Shown: positions 22,801 to 34,700 of the stretch, piece after piece | Layout of the letters: each line of letters opens with the position of its first letter | Numbering within the stretch: the first letter of the stretch is position 1 | Source of the DNA: Sclerodactyla briareus | Lineage: Eukaryota; Echinodermata; Holothuroidea; Dendrochirotida; Sclerodactylidae | DNA length: 64,000 nt | Assembly: GCA_026419785.1 (NCBI GenBank) | Contig: JAODTK010005603.1 | Location: 62,001-126,000, forward strand | Reading direction: 5' to 3' | Notes under the pieces: model-generated | The model's database searches: none | Seen by the model: only the letters and a program-made list of their open reading frames with translations | Told to the model about the DNA's origin: nothing | Made by a program: the position numbers and the translations under genes

Positions 22801-25455
22801 AGAATGTTTTCTTTTGGTAAGTAATGGGGGTTCCTCTGTGCAGTTTCTGTGCTGGAGGCTTGGGGTCATCTGTGCAGTTCTGTGCTGGTAGGATGTTTTT
22901 GTTGGTAATTTTGGGGGCTTCATCATTTCAGTTCTGTGGTCTGTAGGATGTTTTTTTGTTGGTAAGTATGCGGGTCATCTGTGCCATTTCTGTGCTGGTA
23001 AGGATGATGTCTCTGTGTAAGTTCTGTTCTGTAGGATGTTTTTTTTTTTTTTTTTTTATAAGTAATGGCGGGTCTCGTGTGGCAGGTTAGGATGTTTTTG
23101 TGGTAGTATGAGGGTCCACTGTGCAGTCTTACTGTGCTGTAGATGGGGTTCATCTGTGCAGTTCTTTTCTGGTAGGATGGGGGTTCTGTGGTCAGTTCTG
23201 TGGCTTGGTAGGATGGGGGTCATCTGTTAAGTTCTGTGCGTGTAATATGGTGTCATCTGTGCAGTTCTTTTCTGGTAGGAATTTTTTTGTTGATAATATG
23301 GGGGGCATCCGTGCTGGAAGGATGTGTTTTTTTTTGGTAAGTATGGGGGTCATCTGTGCATTCGTTTCTGTTGCTGGTAGGATGTGGTCCTTTGCAGTTC
23401 TGTGCTGTAGGATGGGGGTCTCTGTCAGTTCCTGTGCTGGTGGTTTTTTGTTGGTAGATGAGGGTCATCTGTGCAGGGTAGGATGTTTTTGTGGTAAGTA
23501 TGGGGGTCATCTGTGCAGTTCTGTGCTTGTGGATGGGGGTCATCTGTTCATTTCTGTGCTGGTGTATGCTTTTTTTGTTTGGTAAGTTTGGGGTCCATCT
23601 GTGCAGTTTTGTGCTGGTAGGATGTTTTTGTTGGAAGTATGGGGGGCTCTTGTCATTCCATGTCTTGTAGGATGAGGGTCATCTGTGTATTCTGTGCTGG
23701 TAGATGTGGGTCATTGTCATTCTGTCTGGTAGGATTGTTTTTCTTTATAATGAGGGGTTGATCTGTGCAGGTAGGATGTTTTTGTTGGTAGTGTGGGGGG
23801 GTGCGGGTCTCTGTGCAAGTTTTGTGCCATTGTGGATGGTGGTGCATCGCCGTTCTGTGCTGGTAGGATGGGGGTCATCTGTGCAGTTCGTGCTGGAGGA
23901 TGTTTTTGTTGGTAATTTTGGGTTGATTGTATCAGTGTCTGGTGCTTGTAGATGGGGTCATCTGTGCGTTTCTTGCTGGTAGGATGTTTTTGTGGGTAGG
24001 AGGGGTCATCTGTGCAGTTCTGTGGTGGTAGGATGGGGGTCATCTGTGCCGTTCTGTGCTGGTAGGATGTTTTTTGTTGGTAGTACGGGGTCATCTGTGC
24101 GTTCTTGCTGTAGGGAAAGGGGGTCATTTGGTGCAGTTTCTGTGCTGGCAGGATGGGGTCCTTGTGGCGTTCTGTTGCTGGGAGGATGGGCTCAATCTGT
24201 GCATTTTCTGTGCTGGTAGGATGTTGCTTTGGTAGTATGGTGGTCATCTGTGCAGTTCTTTGTTGGTAGGCTGGGCTCACCGTGCGTTTCTGTCTGTAGG
24301 AGGTTTTTTGTTGGGTAAGTATGGGCATCTGTGCATTATGTCTGGTAGGATGAGGGTCACCTGTGTATTTCTGTGCTGATAGATGAGGGTCCATTTTGCA
24401 GTTCTGTGCTGTTAGGATTTTTTGTTGATAAGTATGGGTGTCTCCGTGCTGGACGGATGTTTTTTTTTTTGGTAGTATGGGGGTCATCTGTGCAGTTTCT
24501 GGTGCTGTTAGATGTGGGTCATCTGTGCAGTTCTGTGCTGGTAGGCTGGGGGTCATCTGTGCAGTTCTGTGCTGGTAGGATGGTTTTTGTTGTAGTATGG
24601 GGGTCATCCTGTGCAGTAAGGCCAACTTAAGAAAAAGAAATATTTTCTCGTCCTAACTCGCTGAAGTTTGGGCCTGAGGGCCGTTTTTTTTTTTTTTTTT
24701 TTTGGCTCTCCCACCGTCCAAAATAACCCATATTTAGTACTGTTTCCGCGGTACAGCAGTTCTGAATGAGCATGGGCTTCTTTTTTTTCTTTTTTTCCCT
24801 GAGGTATAACCCCCTAGTGGCCACAAACCACCCAAATGTTCCTTACAGAGTTTGGCAATGGCATTCGTAGTAAGCTTTTTCCTTTCAACCATTTTTTGAA
24901 GAAGTTCCAGTGAAGTTGTCCAAAAAAGAAGAAATTTGACAATTATCTAAAAACGTGTGCGGGCGTGGGACGAGAAAACGCTTTTTTTTTTTACTTGGGC
25001 CTAAGCTGTTTTGTTGGTATGTAGGGGGGGTCATCTGTGGACACGTTCTGTGCTGGTAGGAGGGGGTCATCTGTGCACGTTCTGTGCTGGTAGGATTTTT
25101 TTGTTGGTTAGTATGGGGTCATCTGTGCAGTTTCTGTGCTGCGCGGATGTTTTTTGTTGGTAAGTCTGGGGGTCACCTGTGCAGTTCTGTGCTGTAGGAT
25201 GGGGGTCATCTGTGGCGTTCTGTTGCTGGATTATGTGGGTCATCTGTGCAGTTCTGTGTGGTAGGATTTTTGTTGGTAATATGGGGGGGGTCCATCTTGC
25301 AGTTTCTGTGCCTGCTCGTAATGTTTTTGTTGTAAGTATGGGGGTCATCTGTGCAGTTCTGTGCTGTAGGATGGGGTGCAGCTGTGCGTCTGTCTGGTAG
25401 ATACGTTTTTGTTGTAGTATTGGGGTCATCTGTTCAGTTCTGTGCTGGTAAGGTG
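16808..25455 (+). repeat. 8.6-kb satellite B, 34-bp unit with a long variant
   Basis: The basic unit is GGATGGGGGTCATCTGTG plus CAGTTCTGTGCTGGTA (34 bp). A long variant inserts about 18 bases after GGATG (TTTTTGTTGGTAAGTATG), giving about 52 bp. Several long units carry GGTAAGTA. Roughly 200 units are present, with many single-base gaps. Open frames such as VQFCAGR (sense) and MTPILPAQNCTDD (antisense) recur every three units (102 bp) with a stop in one phase, so they are not genes. It is interrupted by a MITE at 24620-25001. Confidence 0.95.
24620..25001. mobile_element. PIF/Harbinger-like MITE (382 bp) nested in satellite B
   Basis: The left end GGCCAACTTAAGAAAAAGAA...TTTTCTCGTCC and right end GGGACGAGAAAACG...ACTTGGGCC are inverted copies (about 33 bp, some mismatches). 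It is flanked by TAA on both sides (24617-24619 and 25002-25004), the 3-bp target duplication typical of Harbinger elements. Satellite units continue on both sides. No coding capacity. Confidence 0.82.
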
Positions 25456-25734
25456 GGTTGTTTTCGTCAGGATAGTCTGAAAGATGGTTTCGCTTACTGT
25501 TCGTGCAAGGTCGAACTGCCAGTGTAACCTTATAACCTTTGACACAATAAATTATAATCTCATCACGTGTGTTTGTACTCGCGCGCAATCCCCCGTTTAT
25601 CATGCCGCCCCATGTAATCCTAGCCTACGTGATAATTAGGCGATGGTGCCCTAATACTTCTGTATAATTACAACAGCCTACTTCTGCTAGCTCACTTCTC
25701 GATTACGAACATTTGGCAACGAACTAATCCGCGT
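25456..25734. other. Short non-coding stretch after satellite B
   Basis: No gene. 25660-25725 (CACTTCTCGATTACGAACAT, TTGGCAACGAACTAA) is shared with 53015-53090. Confidence 0.5.
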
Positions 25735-25920
25735 TTCCGTGCACGAGCGGGCGGGCCGGGCGTCTAAAATCGCTCATCGTTATTTTCCCATGGACCGTTC
25801 CCATCACGCGGGCGGGCGGGGCGGGCGTTTTCTCGAATCGGTCAAGTAGCGCTTTTTTCCGCTCGCCCGCTGTCCGCCGTGATATAATTCGCATCAATTC
25901 CCGGGGATTTTATTTTATAA
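25735..25920 (-). repeat. GC-rich family G, partial copy 4
   Basis: CGCGTTTCCGTGCACGAGCG, CTCGAATCGGTCAAGTAGCG and CGCTCGCCCGC match the core of family G in the same orientation as 12420-12915. The outer arm is absent. The block just before it (25660-25725) is shared with 53015-53090. Confidence 0.7.
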
Positions 25921-26772
25921 AATAATAGATTTTTACGTGCCTTTGCCTGCAGTCTCACGGCAATTAATAACCTAGGGTAAACAAAACAACACAACAGAGC
26001 CGAGTATAGGGTCCACGAAATGATTCGGATTTCCTCTTTTCACATGATGTCCGTGAAACTGCCCCGGTCCTAGCATTATCTAATCACTTTTCAACAATTT
26101 CTTCGAAATAATACACGCACATTTTTTAGTAAACAAAATCCACATCCTTCGCACATCTATAATCTCGATACCATTACTACCGAAGGATGGTGTAGTGTTA
26201 GGACTAACGTTTTCGTATCTCGCGGCCCGGTTCATTCCCGTCGTGTGCGAAGTTTCCTTTTTTCCGTTCTGAGGACATCTGTGAATGTTGTTTTGTGTTT
26301 ATTTTTTACGTCTTCTTAACTTATTTTACCCGAGTTTTTCAATTGGGTTTCATGGTCGCATTAAATATCCAATAGTTTTTCGGAAGGGCAAGTGGAGCTT
26401 TGTCCTGCCTATTAGCGGCAGCTACAGCTAGTTTCAACATTTTTTTTGGCCGGATTTTGCTTGCGGCCAAAATCATACCATGACGCGATTCCATCAGATC
26501 ACTGGCCAGAAGAAGGGAACTGTTGTGTACAGCCAGAAATAAAATCTCTTTCAAGCACAAAACAATATCTAGGGAACATATGACAAAGCACCCATTTCTG
26601 AAACTGATTGGGTGTTCGATGTGCTATATCACTATCTTTTCGACGGGTCGTTTTATAGATGCAAAATGTTTCTCCTACCCAAGGAGCCCAAGCCAAGAAT
26701 ATGGATTACATGGCGAAACAGTTCAGGTATGGGGTTCTTCCCGTCTTCATCCTACAATCCACGTAGCCTACC
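25921..26772. other. Non-coding stretch, no recognised gene
   Basis: AT-rich at first, then a stretch (26500-26740) with short open frames on both strands, including FDGSFYRCKMFLLPKEPKPR. I cannot assign a family, and the frames shift repeatedly. Confidence 0.4.
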
Positions 26773-27347
26773 TAATTATATCCCCGCGAACGCTGTATCG
26801 TCTGGAATTTTGGTTTTGTGGCTGTGTCCGCCGCCGCCGTCTCCCGCCGAAACTTTTAGGCCGTTAGCGCGATAACTCTCGCAATACAATTCCGAATGAA
26901 CACGAAACTTGGTGCACATGTCCACCCCCCTGAAATCTCGGATGGGTTCGAAAGTGGAGATACTGCATGTCTCTGCCCTCTATTTTGGAGGTTTTCATGC
27001 GAAATTATGAAGTTTGTTCGATCTAGACGAATCTTGGTGGGTAGGGGTACAATTCGTCCCGAAAAACATGAGGGTCAATTCAAGGTCATCGGAGGTCAAA
27101 TTTGAATAATTATTATGCGGTTTTTTCAAACTTCGTCAGACGGGAACAAACTGGTGGGTGGGTCACCCTTTGATTCCCGAAAATTTGGAAGGTCTTTCAA
27201 GGCATCGGATTTCAAATTTGCATAAGTTATATGCATTTTCAACTTTTCCGTTAAACGAAACTTAGTCCGGCGGAAACGAAGGCGGCGGACACAGCCCCAA
27301 ACCATAATTATCCCCAGACCGCTCACAGCGTGGCGGGGATATAATTA
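26773..27347 (+). mobile_element. MITE family P, complete 575-bp copy with long inverted ends
   Basis: The left end TAATTATATCCCCGC...GGCTGTGTCCGCCG is mirrored at the right end by CGGCGGACACAGCC...GCGGGGATATAATTA. The inverted repeat is about 65 bp with small mismatches. The body has GTTAGCGCGATAACTC, AAATCTCGGATGGGTTCGAA and repeated GGTCAAATTTG-type units but no transposase. The ends begin and finish in TA, compatible with a TA target duplication (Tc1/mariner-like), though this cannot be separated from the inverted repeat itself. Confidence 0.85.
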
Positions 27348-28199
27348 ACTCAGGTTTCTCGCTCAAAAAACAACTCTACATGCAAAAGATAGCACCTATC
27401 CAGGCCCATCATTTTATCGTAGTATGATGCCCTGGCATTCTGTGATATGTCATTTGTACTAACTGCGATAAATACTTTTTTCAGTTTATTAGGTGAAGAA
27501 TTAGACTAATTCAATACGTAAAAATATATGTCTCAACATGGTCGGGGATAACAGGCCTAAGTGATTAGCTTTGCAACAGCCGGAATGGCCCCTTTTACTC
27601 GACTTCCATCACACTCCCCATTCAGCACCTATTAGAACGAAGCAATGTAGATTGAGCTCCTCGCCCAAAGTTCATCGGAAAAGCTGATCATTTCTTCGAA
27701 CTCGCAACCCTTGCTAACCCGATTTATAACTACCCTTCACCAATTTCCTCAATATTGAGTCCGGATTACACCTGTACTCTTTTTTAGTGTGATTTCGTGA
27801 TGACAAAAAAATAGAGACTGGAATTAACACAACAAGCCGAGGAAGAATAAAATGTTTATTCATTTTATTTAACTTTTCCATATAAGGTAGCAAGAATAAT
27901 AGTGCTCGAGAGGTTTCAGTTTACCATACTAACACCCCATTAACACAAATAGTATCTGCAAACTAGGCTACAAAACGACCCTTAACATAATATCGATCTT
28001 ATGGACGAAAACACTAAAATAATTCCTATTCAAAAGTGATTTCACTCTAAAAAATTCTGATCTCGTCCTTGCTTGGAGAGCAAAAGAGTCCTATATTTTA
28101 TTCAAATTCTTCGAATAACACTAATGGACAATCCCAAATATGCTGATCTTTTCTTGCATCAATGGACACTGCAGAGTTTATAATTAACCAGTAAGGCAC
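27348..28199. other. AT-rich non-coding stretch
   Basis: I see no gene, inverted-end element or tandem repeat here. Confidence 0.5.
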
Positions 28200-30490
28200 C
28201 CATGGCCAGACACAAGAAACCTAGGAAATTGTAACCAGCCTATTTGTGCAACATATACATGTCTGACAAATTTCTGCCTCTTGATCAAGCAATAGGGTTC
28301 ATTATACTCTTAATATACGAAAGCTACCCAATAAAATGCACTTAACCAGACTAAACATCCTGAACTTTATGGTATTTACAAAGACTTTAACTTTGATCTT
28401 TGTCTTTGTTGACCTCTCACACTCCCAAAAAACACTTGGCGCTCAGTAGTCATTCATGGTGAAACACACTACGGAGTATGGCCTTCGACTAGGTGCAGTC
28501 AAGTTATCATGTTACAAGCCCAAACATGTCCGAAATACCACTCTCCACAAATGTCTTACACAGGGAACCTTTGCCTCTTAATGGAGACTGGAGAAGCCAG
28601 ACTCCTAATCCAAAGGATCAGACCAATGATTGTTGCCTTGGCCGGGGGGTCCTGTAATACCCCCCTTAAGAAAGCTATATACAAAAGTCAACTTGATCGG
28701 AACAACTTTTCTGGACCTTTTTTACCTTTAAATGTTCTCAAACTTAGAATTCAGTGTTAACCTCCGACCGGACCCTAAAACAATAGGTTTTATGTAACTT
28801 CATCATGGGGGAAACAACTTATCCAAGTATGAGCTTCATTCATTTAGATGGGGTTCGCGTTATCGTTTTTAATTGTTGAAATTTAGTCAAATATTGATTT
28901 TCACAAAAAAAAAAACATATTTCGACCAGAAATAAGACCCGATCTACATCCGACCAAAACATAAGGTTCCGTACTCCCCATAAGAAAGCCATATACACTA
29001 CATTTCCATTTATCGTACCAACCATGTTGGACTCATCGTGTTACAAAGGTTTTTCGACTTCTTGACCTCTGGGACCTCAAATGACTCTGACCTGACACCG
29101 AAACAACAGAAAGCTCGTGTGTGTAGTGTACTCATTATGGAGAGGTCACACACATACAATGTATGGAGTTTCATCCTGACTTCGTCAAAGAATAAAAGAG
29201 AAGGCGAGTCATAATATAGCTGAGGTGAAAAAAGACGTTCGTACGATTTTTCTGTTACAGGAGTTTAGAGAGCTTTGGAAGTTTGTGCTTGTGTAGCGCA
29301 ATATCTGGCTAACATCCCGTATGCCAATAATACATTGATGGTCACTTGAACCCTTGCAAACATCATCTGAAGGAAAAAAGCTTGGCTCCAGTGGTTTGGT
29401 AGGGTGATTATGGTTACTTTTGTGGGAAGGTGAGCTATTCAACACAAAAAAACAACAAATACAGACAAGGTACATATTCTTTACGTTGTTCGACTGTTAC
29501 GTCACACGGGAAATTTGGTCACCATCTGTCGTCGTTTTCTCTCATGGAAAAATATTTATTTGGAACCAGAAAGCCAAAAGGCTTCTTCGTAGTATTCCTT
29601 TGAACCTCTTTCTTGGACAACCTATAGCCAGACCACAAGGACGAAGGAATTGTACCAGCTCGTTATGGGAACCATAACGTCCGACAAATTTCCCAGTTTT
29701 CCCAACGACCAATAGGGATCCATACTCGTGATAAGGGTTAGCACACACTAAAATTCCAACAGTTCAGACTCTGATCCTATGGCGACTTCAGATGACCTGA
29801 CCTGACCCCAAAAACACTAGGGTTCATGTATCATCGGGGGGAAAACACAAATACAAGTAGTATGAGCTAATTCCATCCAGGCGGGGTCGGTTTATCGTTG
29901 TTAACAAGCCAAAAATGGCCGAAATATGACTTTTCACAAATTTTATATTTTCTGACCCCAAAATAACCCCGACCTCCTAACTACGGGCCTGTGGCTCCCA
30001 TAAGAAAACAAACACCACCAAAATTTCAAACTTGAGCACACCAAACCTTCTGACTTATAGTGTTTACAAGGTTTTAAGACGTTGAACCTCCTGGTGAACT
30101 CAGATGACCCTCTGGACATGACCCCAGAACCATAGGGTTTCATGTATCATCATTGGAACACAAATACCAAGTATGAGCTTAATACATCCAAGGAGTGGTC
30201 GAGAGTTATCGTATTTACAAACCTTAAAAATTAGCCAAAAATATCGGACTTTTCACAAAAGCGTTTCAAAAAAGACGTGTCTTACCAAATTCACCCCACC
30301 CCCTATACAAAAACAATAGGGTTCCTGTGGTTCCCCCATGAGAAAGCGTACACACCAAATTTCAACCTGATCAGACCAACAATTGGACCTCTGACCTGAC
30401 CCCAAACAATAGGGTCCATGTTACTAATCATGGTGAACACACATACCAAGATGAAGCTTCATCAATTAAGTGGGGGGAGTATCGGTTTAT
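28200..30490. repeat. Degenerate tandem repeat, period about 300 bp
   Basis: Recurring blocks: CCCCAAAACAATAGGGTT, then CATGTATCATCATGG, ACACAAATACCAAGTATGAG, GGGTCGGTTTATCG, GACTTTTCACAAA, CCCATAAGAAA, TTTCAACCTGATC, and GACCTCTGACCTGACCCC. Units start near 28765, 29090, 29805, 30125 and 30400. The array is disturbed at about 29150-29550. A related fragment is at 39690-40075. Confidence 0.75.
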
Positions 30491-30511
30491 AAGCAGACTT
30501 CACATACATAA

Positions 30512-30544
<33 letters not shown>

Positions 30545-30622
30545 CACACCACACACACACACACACAACACACACACCACACACACCAACACACGACACA
30601 CACAACACCACACAACACACAC
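30512..30622. repeat. CA microsatellite
   Basis: About 110 bases of interrupted CA dinucleotides at the edge of the preceding tandem repeat. Confidence 0.95.
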
Positions 30623-31637
30623 TGTCATGACTGCATAGATTCTCTGACTTCGTCAAAGGAATCACAAAAATGAGATATGAATAAATGATTTTACCAACGA
30701 AAACAGAATGAGAGTAGGCGCACCTAGAAACGTCTCGCCCCCGACAAAAAGGTCGTTATAGTTGTCGATGATCATAGTATGAGTAAACTTCAACAAGTTT
30801 TAGTCTCGACTTGTTTTCAGAAATGTGAAAGAATTATATGAGTTCTGTTATTCTTCTTCTTGGGTGTCAGTGGTTTCAGGGTCTTTCATGAGGCCTCTAA
30901 CAAGTTTTCCAGATTTCTGAGCCATCCCATCAATTCAAATGCACCTATACAGCAACGTGAGCCTTTTCCTGGACATTTATCAATTGTTTGCCAGTCCAGT
31001 GCGTTGTTTTAATTGATCACTACCCTTTGTTTGGCATTATTATGCAGTCCCCACCGTATTGAACCATGGTGCCATGTTTTGTGGTCGAAAAAACTCCTCA
31101 TACATTTCCGTTTACAAAAGTTTTCTTAAATAAGGTTGCAGTAATCTAAAATTGGAATCTTTTGATAATTTTGTTGTCAGTGACCACGAATAAATATACC
31201 CAATCATGTTCATTCCAAGATATACAGCTATTCCAAAACGATGTTGAAACAACCCCAGACAGGAGCTCAATTGCGTGTTCTTACTAATGTTAAAAGAGAA
31301 GCTGCTTGGTGTATTTATTGATACCCGAGTCTTTAACTCATTTTGTTAGCAGTACACAATCGACTGATGGAAAGCATATCTAAAGTTTCCGAAAATTCAT
31401 TCAACCTCAACCATACGGCTAGGGGGGATGGCATAGCGCCGACCTCTGGGTCTGCCATTTCCCATGCCATGTGGTCACGCCTCAGAGGCAAATTCAGAAA
31501 CCACCCCCCCCCCTCCCGTCAGGAAAATTCTGTTCAGCGAATTAGTTGTATCCTAGCTATGACTGCGCGTGCCCATTCACTGATCCTTACTATATATAAT
31601 TTACCCCACAGCCTAGGGATCTATATTATCATCAGTC
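30623..31637. other. Region downstream of the P450 stop codon
   Basis: It should contain the 3' UTR of the P450 gene. TTTATT at 31314-31319 could be its AATAAA signal. No other gene is seen. Confidence 0.5.
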
Positions 31638-31776
31638 CTATGGCCTAGTGTTTATGTATGTGTATACAGTCTCTTTAGGTGTCAGTGTCAGGTTGTCAGC
31701 GATCTCGAAGCTCTGTGTATGTCGAGTTTGAAATCGAAAGTTTCTGAACAACTTTGTTTAGACTCAACCGTGCCTC
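31638..31776 (-). CDS. CYP46-like last exon and stop codon
   Basis: The acceptor is TTTCCTATCGAG|GAGGCACGG. It reads EARLSLNKVVQK, then after one shift SFEIADNLTLTPKETVY, and ends at TAG (minus strand, 31640-31638). This matches the family C-terminus (MEVKVVMAKLLQRLEF ... ATLKPLDPVL). A possible AATAAA polyadenylation signal lies about 320 bases downstream (TTTATT on the plus strand at 31314-31319). Confidence 0.85.
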
Positions 31777-34700
31777 CTCGATAGGAAATATGAAACAAAA
31801 TATGAACAATTTTCCAAATGCATGTCTGGAGCACTGTTACAGGGGAGGGGTATATAATCTTGTGCGTACACATCGGCTGTTCTCATACGATTAGTAACAA
31901 AAGGTATAGCATTCTTGAACCATGGTCTGTGAGAGAAACGTCGAGGTTTAGAGAGATTCTTTCAACATCCTAAAAAGTTACAGAGCGGTTCAAGTCAAAA
32001 TCGAGGGGTAGCTGAGCTGGCTCCTAAAAAATGACAGAGAAAGGATCACCCGAAATTTATAATCAATGCTTCAGAGATGGGGCTAACGATTCTGAAGTAT
32101 GGGCATTTTGTTCTCTAACTGGAGTGGTTTGGACTGGGCTAACTCATACCATCTAATTCCAACCAACATCTCACTTGATTCTCATAGTGTGATAATCATG
32201 GATTTCGACTGCGACGTGGAAATAACTAATATCATCTTGGGTTTCCTAAAGTCACTCTATAACAATACAGTCAAGGAACGAAGGACGGATTGGACAGTAA
32301 TGTATATGAACAATAATTTCGTCACGAAGAGTGTGATTAACTGGTCGCCTACACAGTCAGACAGTATGAAATCCAGCTTAATACCATCGCGAATTGCTGT
32401 CCGATGCAGGATCTCTCACCCAGTGAGAATTGGGAAGTATGCGTACAGCGGTCTAATGGAGAATTAAATCACAAATTTGTCATCCACATCATAGGAAGAC
32501 GGGGTTTTATATAAATTTATATTTTGACCCTGTACTATACTCAAAAGATAATCAGGTAATTGAAAACGTTTAAGCAAAGCGGAAGGGCCCGACAGAATTC
32601 ATTCATCTCATTAGGATTACCTTACCGGAAGAGAATTGAGGCGTCTCGGTTTTCACTTCGATGGACTGAGACTAAATTCGTGGTGATGTGATTCAGGTTT
32701 TCCAAAATTGTTTATGGTTTCGAGGGCCTTTCTTTCCAACTATTTTGCTTTTTATTTTGTCCCATAGGTGTCATTGTCTCAAGTTTCGTGGTAAACGTTG
32801 TAAATTGGACATTCGGAAATTATTCCTTCTCCCCGAGAGTTATTATGAGTGGAATCGCCTTCCTGAGGATGTTGTTTATCTTTTCTAAGAGTGTGAATGC
32901 ATTCAATAACAGTCCTGGTTGTTATAATTTTTTTAAGAAAAACTTGTGGGCGATTCTTTGAGCACGGGTTTGGTTTTTCTTTTGGATGTTGTGGCTTCGG
33001 GGTCTCTCATCAGTGATTTTGGGCCTTCCTACCCTTTTTTCGACTTAAACTTACTAACTACTCAACTAACACTACTCTATTAGTTTTGAGAGGAAAAACC
33101 AAGTCTGAGCTATTGTGCTAACAACCAATATAGCCAAACTCACAGCCTGGACGTGCGCCTCACACTATCATATATGTGTTTTTCTCACAGTCTTTCATTT
33201 TTTTCCAGCAATTGCAATTTTTACGTCCTTCTTTCACTAAGTTCTCACCTGGAACAGGTGTTCGTTTCGTTCATGTTGTTTTTCCCACAATGAAGTTTTA
33301 ACACTAACAGAGAACTTCTGAAGAATGAAAACGTGGAAGGAAGTGCTCTAGAAACCCGGTGCAGGGTTATCAAGAAGTAGTAACGCTCCCCAAGACTATC
33401 TAACCGAACGCACTTTTCTTCTAGCACAACAATAACAACAACAATTTAACATGTTTCTTCCCCCCACCTCCCCCACCCCCTTACCCCACGTAACCTGGTC
33501 ATATTAGCAAGTTCTCGCATTCAGTTTCGTTTTTGATTCCTTGCCGAGGCACAGGATCTATCAGTCATGCAACGTGCGTATGTGTGTGTCTGTTGTTGTG
33601 GTTGTGTGTGGTGTGTGTTTGTTTGTGAACACTCCCCCTTGTCAGCACGATATCTAACTTACTCAACCTGGTATCAATTCAATAGGTATGTGGGTGCACA
33701 TATGGTGAGGATGACCACTATTGTTTTGGTGCCCGTTTCAAGTTCATTCAAGTCACGAGAGGGCAAAGTCAAAAAGCTTGTCAGCACGATATCGAACGAA
33801 TGCAAGTATCTATCATTTCAAATTGGGTATGTGGTAGCATGTATGGTGATGAACCCTAATTGTTTTGGTGTCGTTCAAGTCATTCAAGTCCATAGGAAAT
33901 CGTCATATATCTCTTCAACGAAACATTTTGGAGGACTGTCTTGGAATGGAAAATTTCGTTCGCTGGTGAAATACATCTGTGACCGACTTTGACCTCATTT
34001 AACCTTTTGACCTTTCGACCTCAGTTTGACCTTTTGACCTGGTGATTTTGCCCGTTTTTTCGTGTTGGCGGGAAGGCGTCCTTGTTAAAAACAAACCAAG
34101 AAGTCAATGACACTACCATACTACGATACAATTATCACAAGCTATCTCAATGAAGATGGAAGGTCAGACAGCTAAAACACTGACATGTGGATAAATTTTG
34201 TGCATTAGCTCGTCAGCATGATATCTATGAATGCAAGTATCTAATTAAGTTCAATTTCAGTGTGTGGAATTGTACACTGATAAGTTAACCCTATTGTTTT
34301 TTGGTATCAGGTCAAGTTCATTCCAGGTCACCCTGGACATCCTATATCTCTGCAACGATTCACATTGTACAGATGAGAACAAGCATATAGCAACCAAACA
34401 ATCTTTCCCGTGAAGACAGTACAAATTCTTGAATGTCATTTTATTGTTTATTCCTTAATGTTAATTATTGGACTAAGCACGGTGACCAGCCTATTGGTAC
34501 CTTCCTGATCAAAAGTGGTGTTGCTACGGGTAGGGGGGGGAAATTTTGTCTTGCACGCCCCCCCCCCCAGGTTTCATAAGGCAGCTTCTTATTAAAATGA
34601 AAAATGTAGGCCCTATTTGAAGCCTGCATCACTGCATTTATTGACAAATTCCTATGCAAGGCGAACGCCTCTTCTTATGTATACTTCCTCTCATTTAGTG

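Noticed and set aside
16808-25455. Many long open frames (VQFCAGR-type on plus, MTPILPAQNCTDD-type on minus)
   Set aside because: They are translations of a 34-bp repeat. The same peptide cycles every 102 bp with a stop in one phase, and indels only change where frames happen to run on.
30512-30622. Cysteine-rich protein frame across the CA repeat
   Set aside because: The CVCVCV-type peptide is only the translation of a dinucleotide repeat.
32099-32467. 122-codon plus-strand frame
   Set aside because: It is antisense to the P450 heme-loop exon (32385-32452), whose motif on the minus strand is unmistakable.
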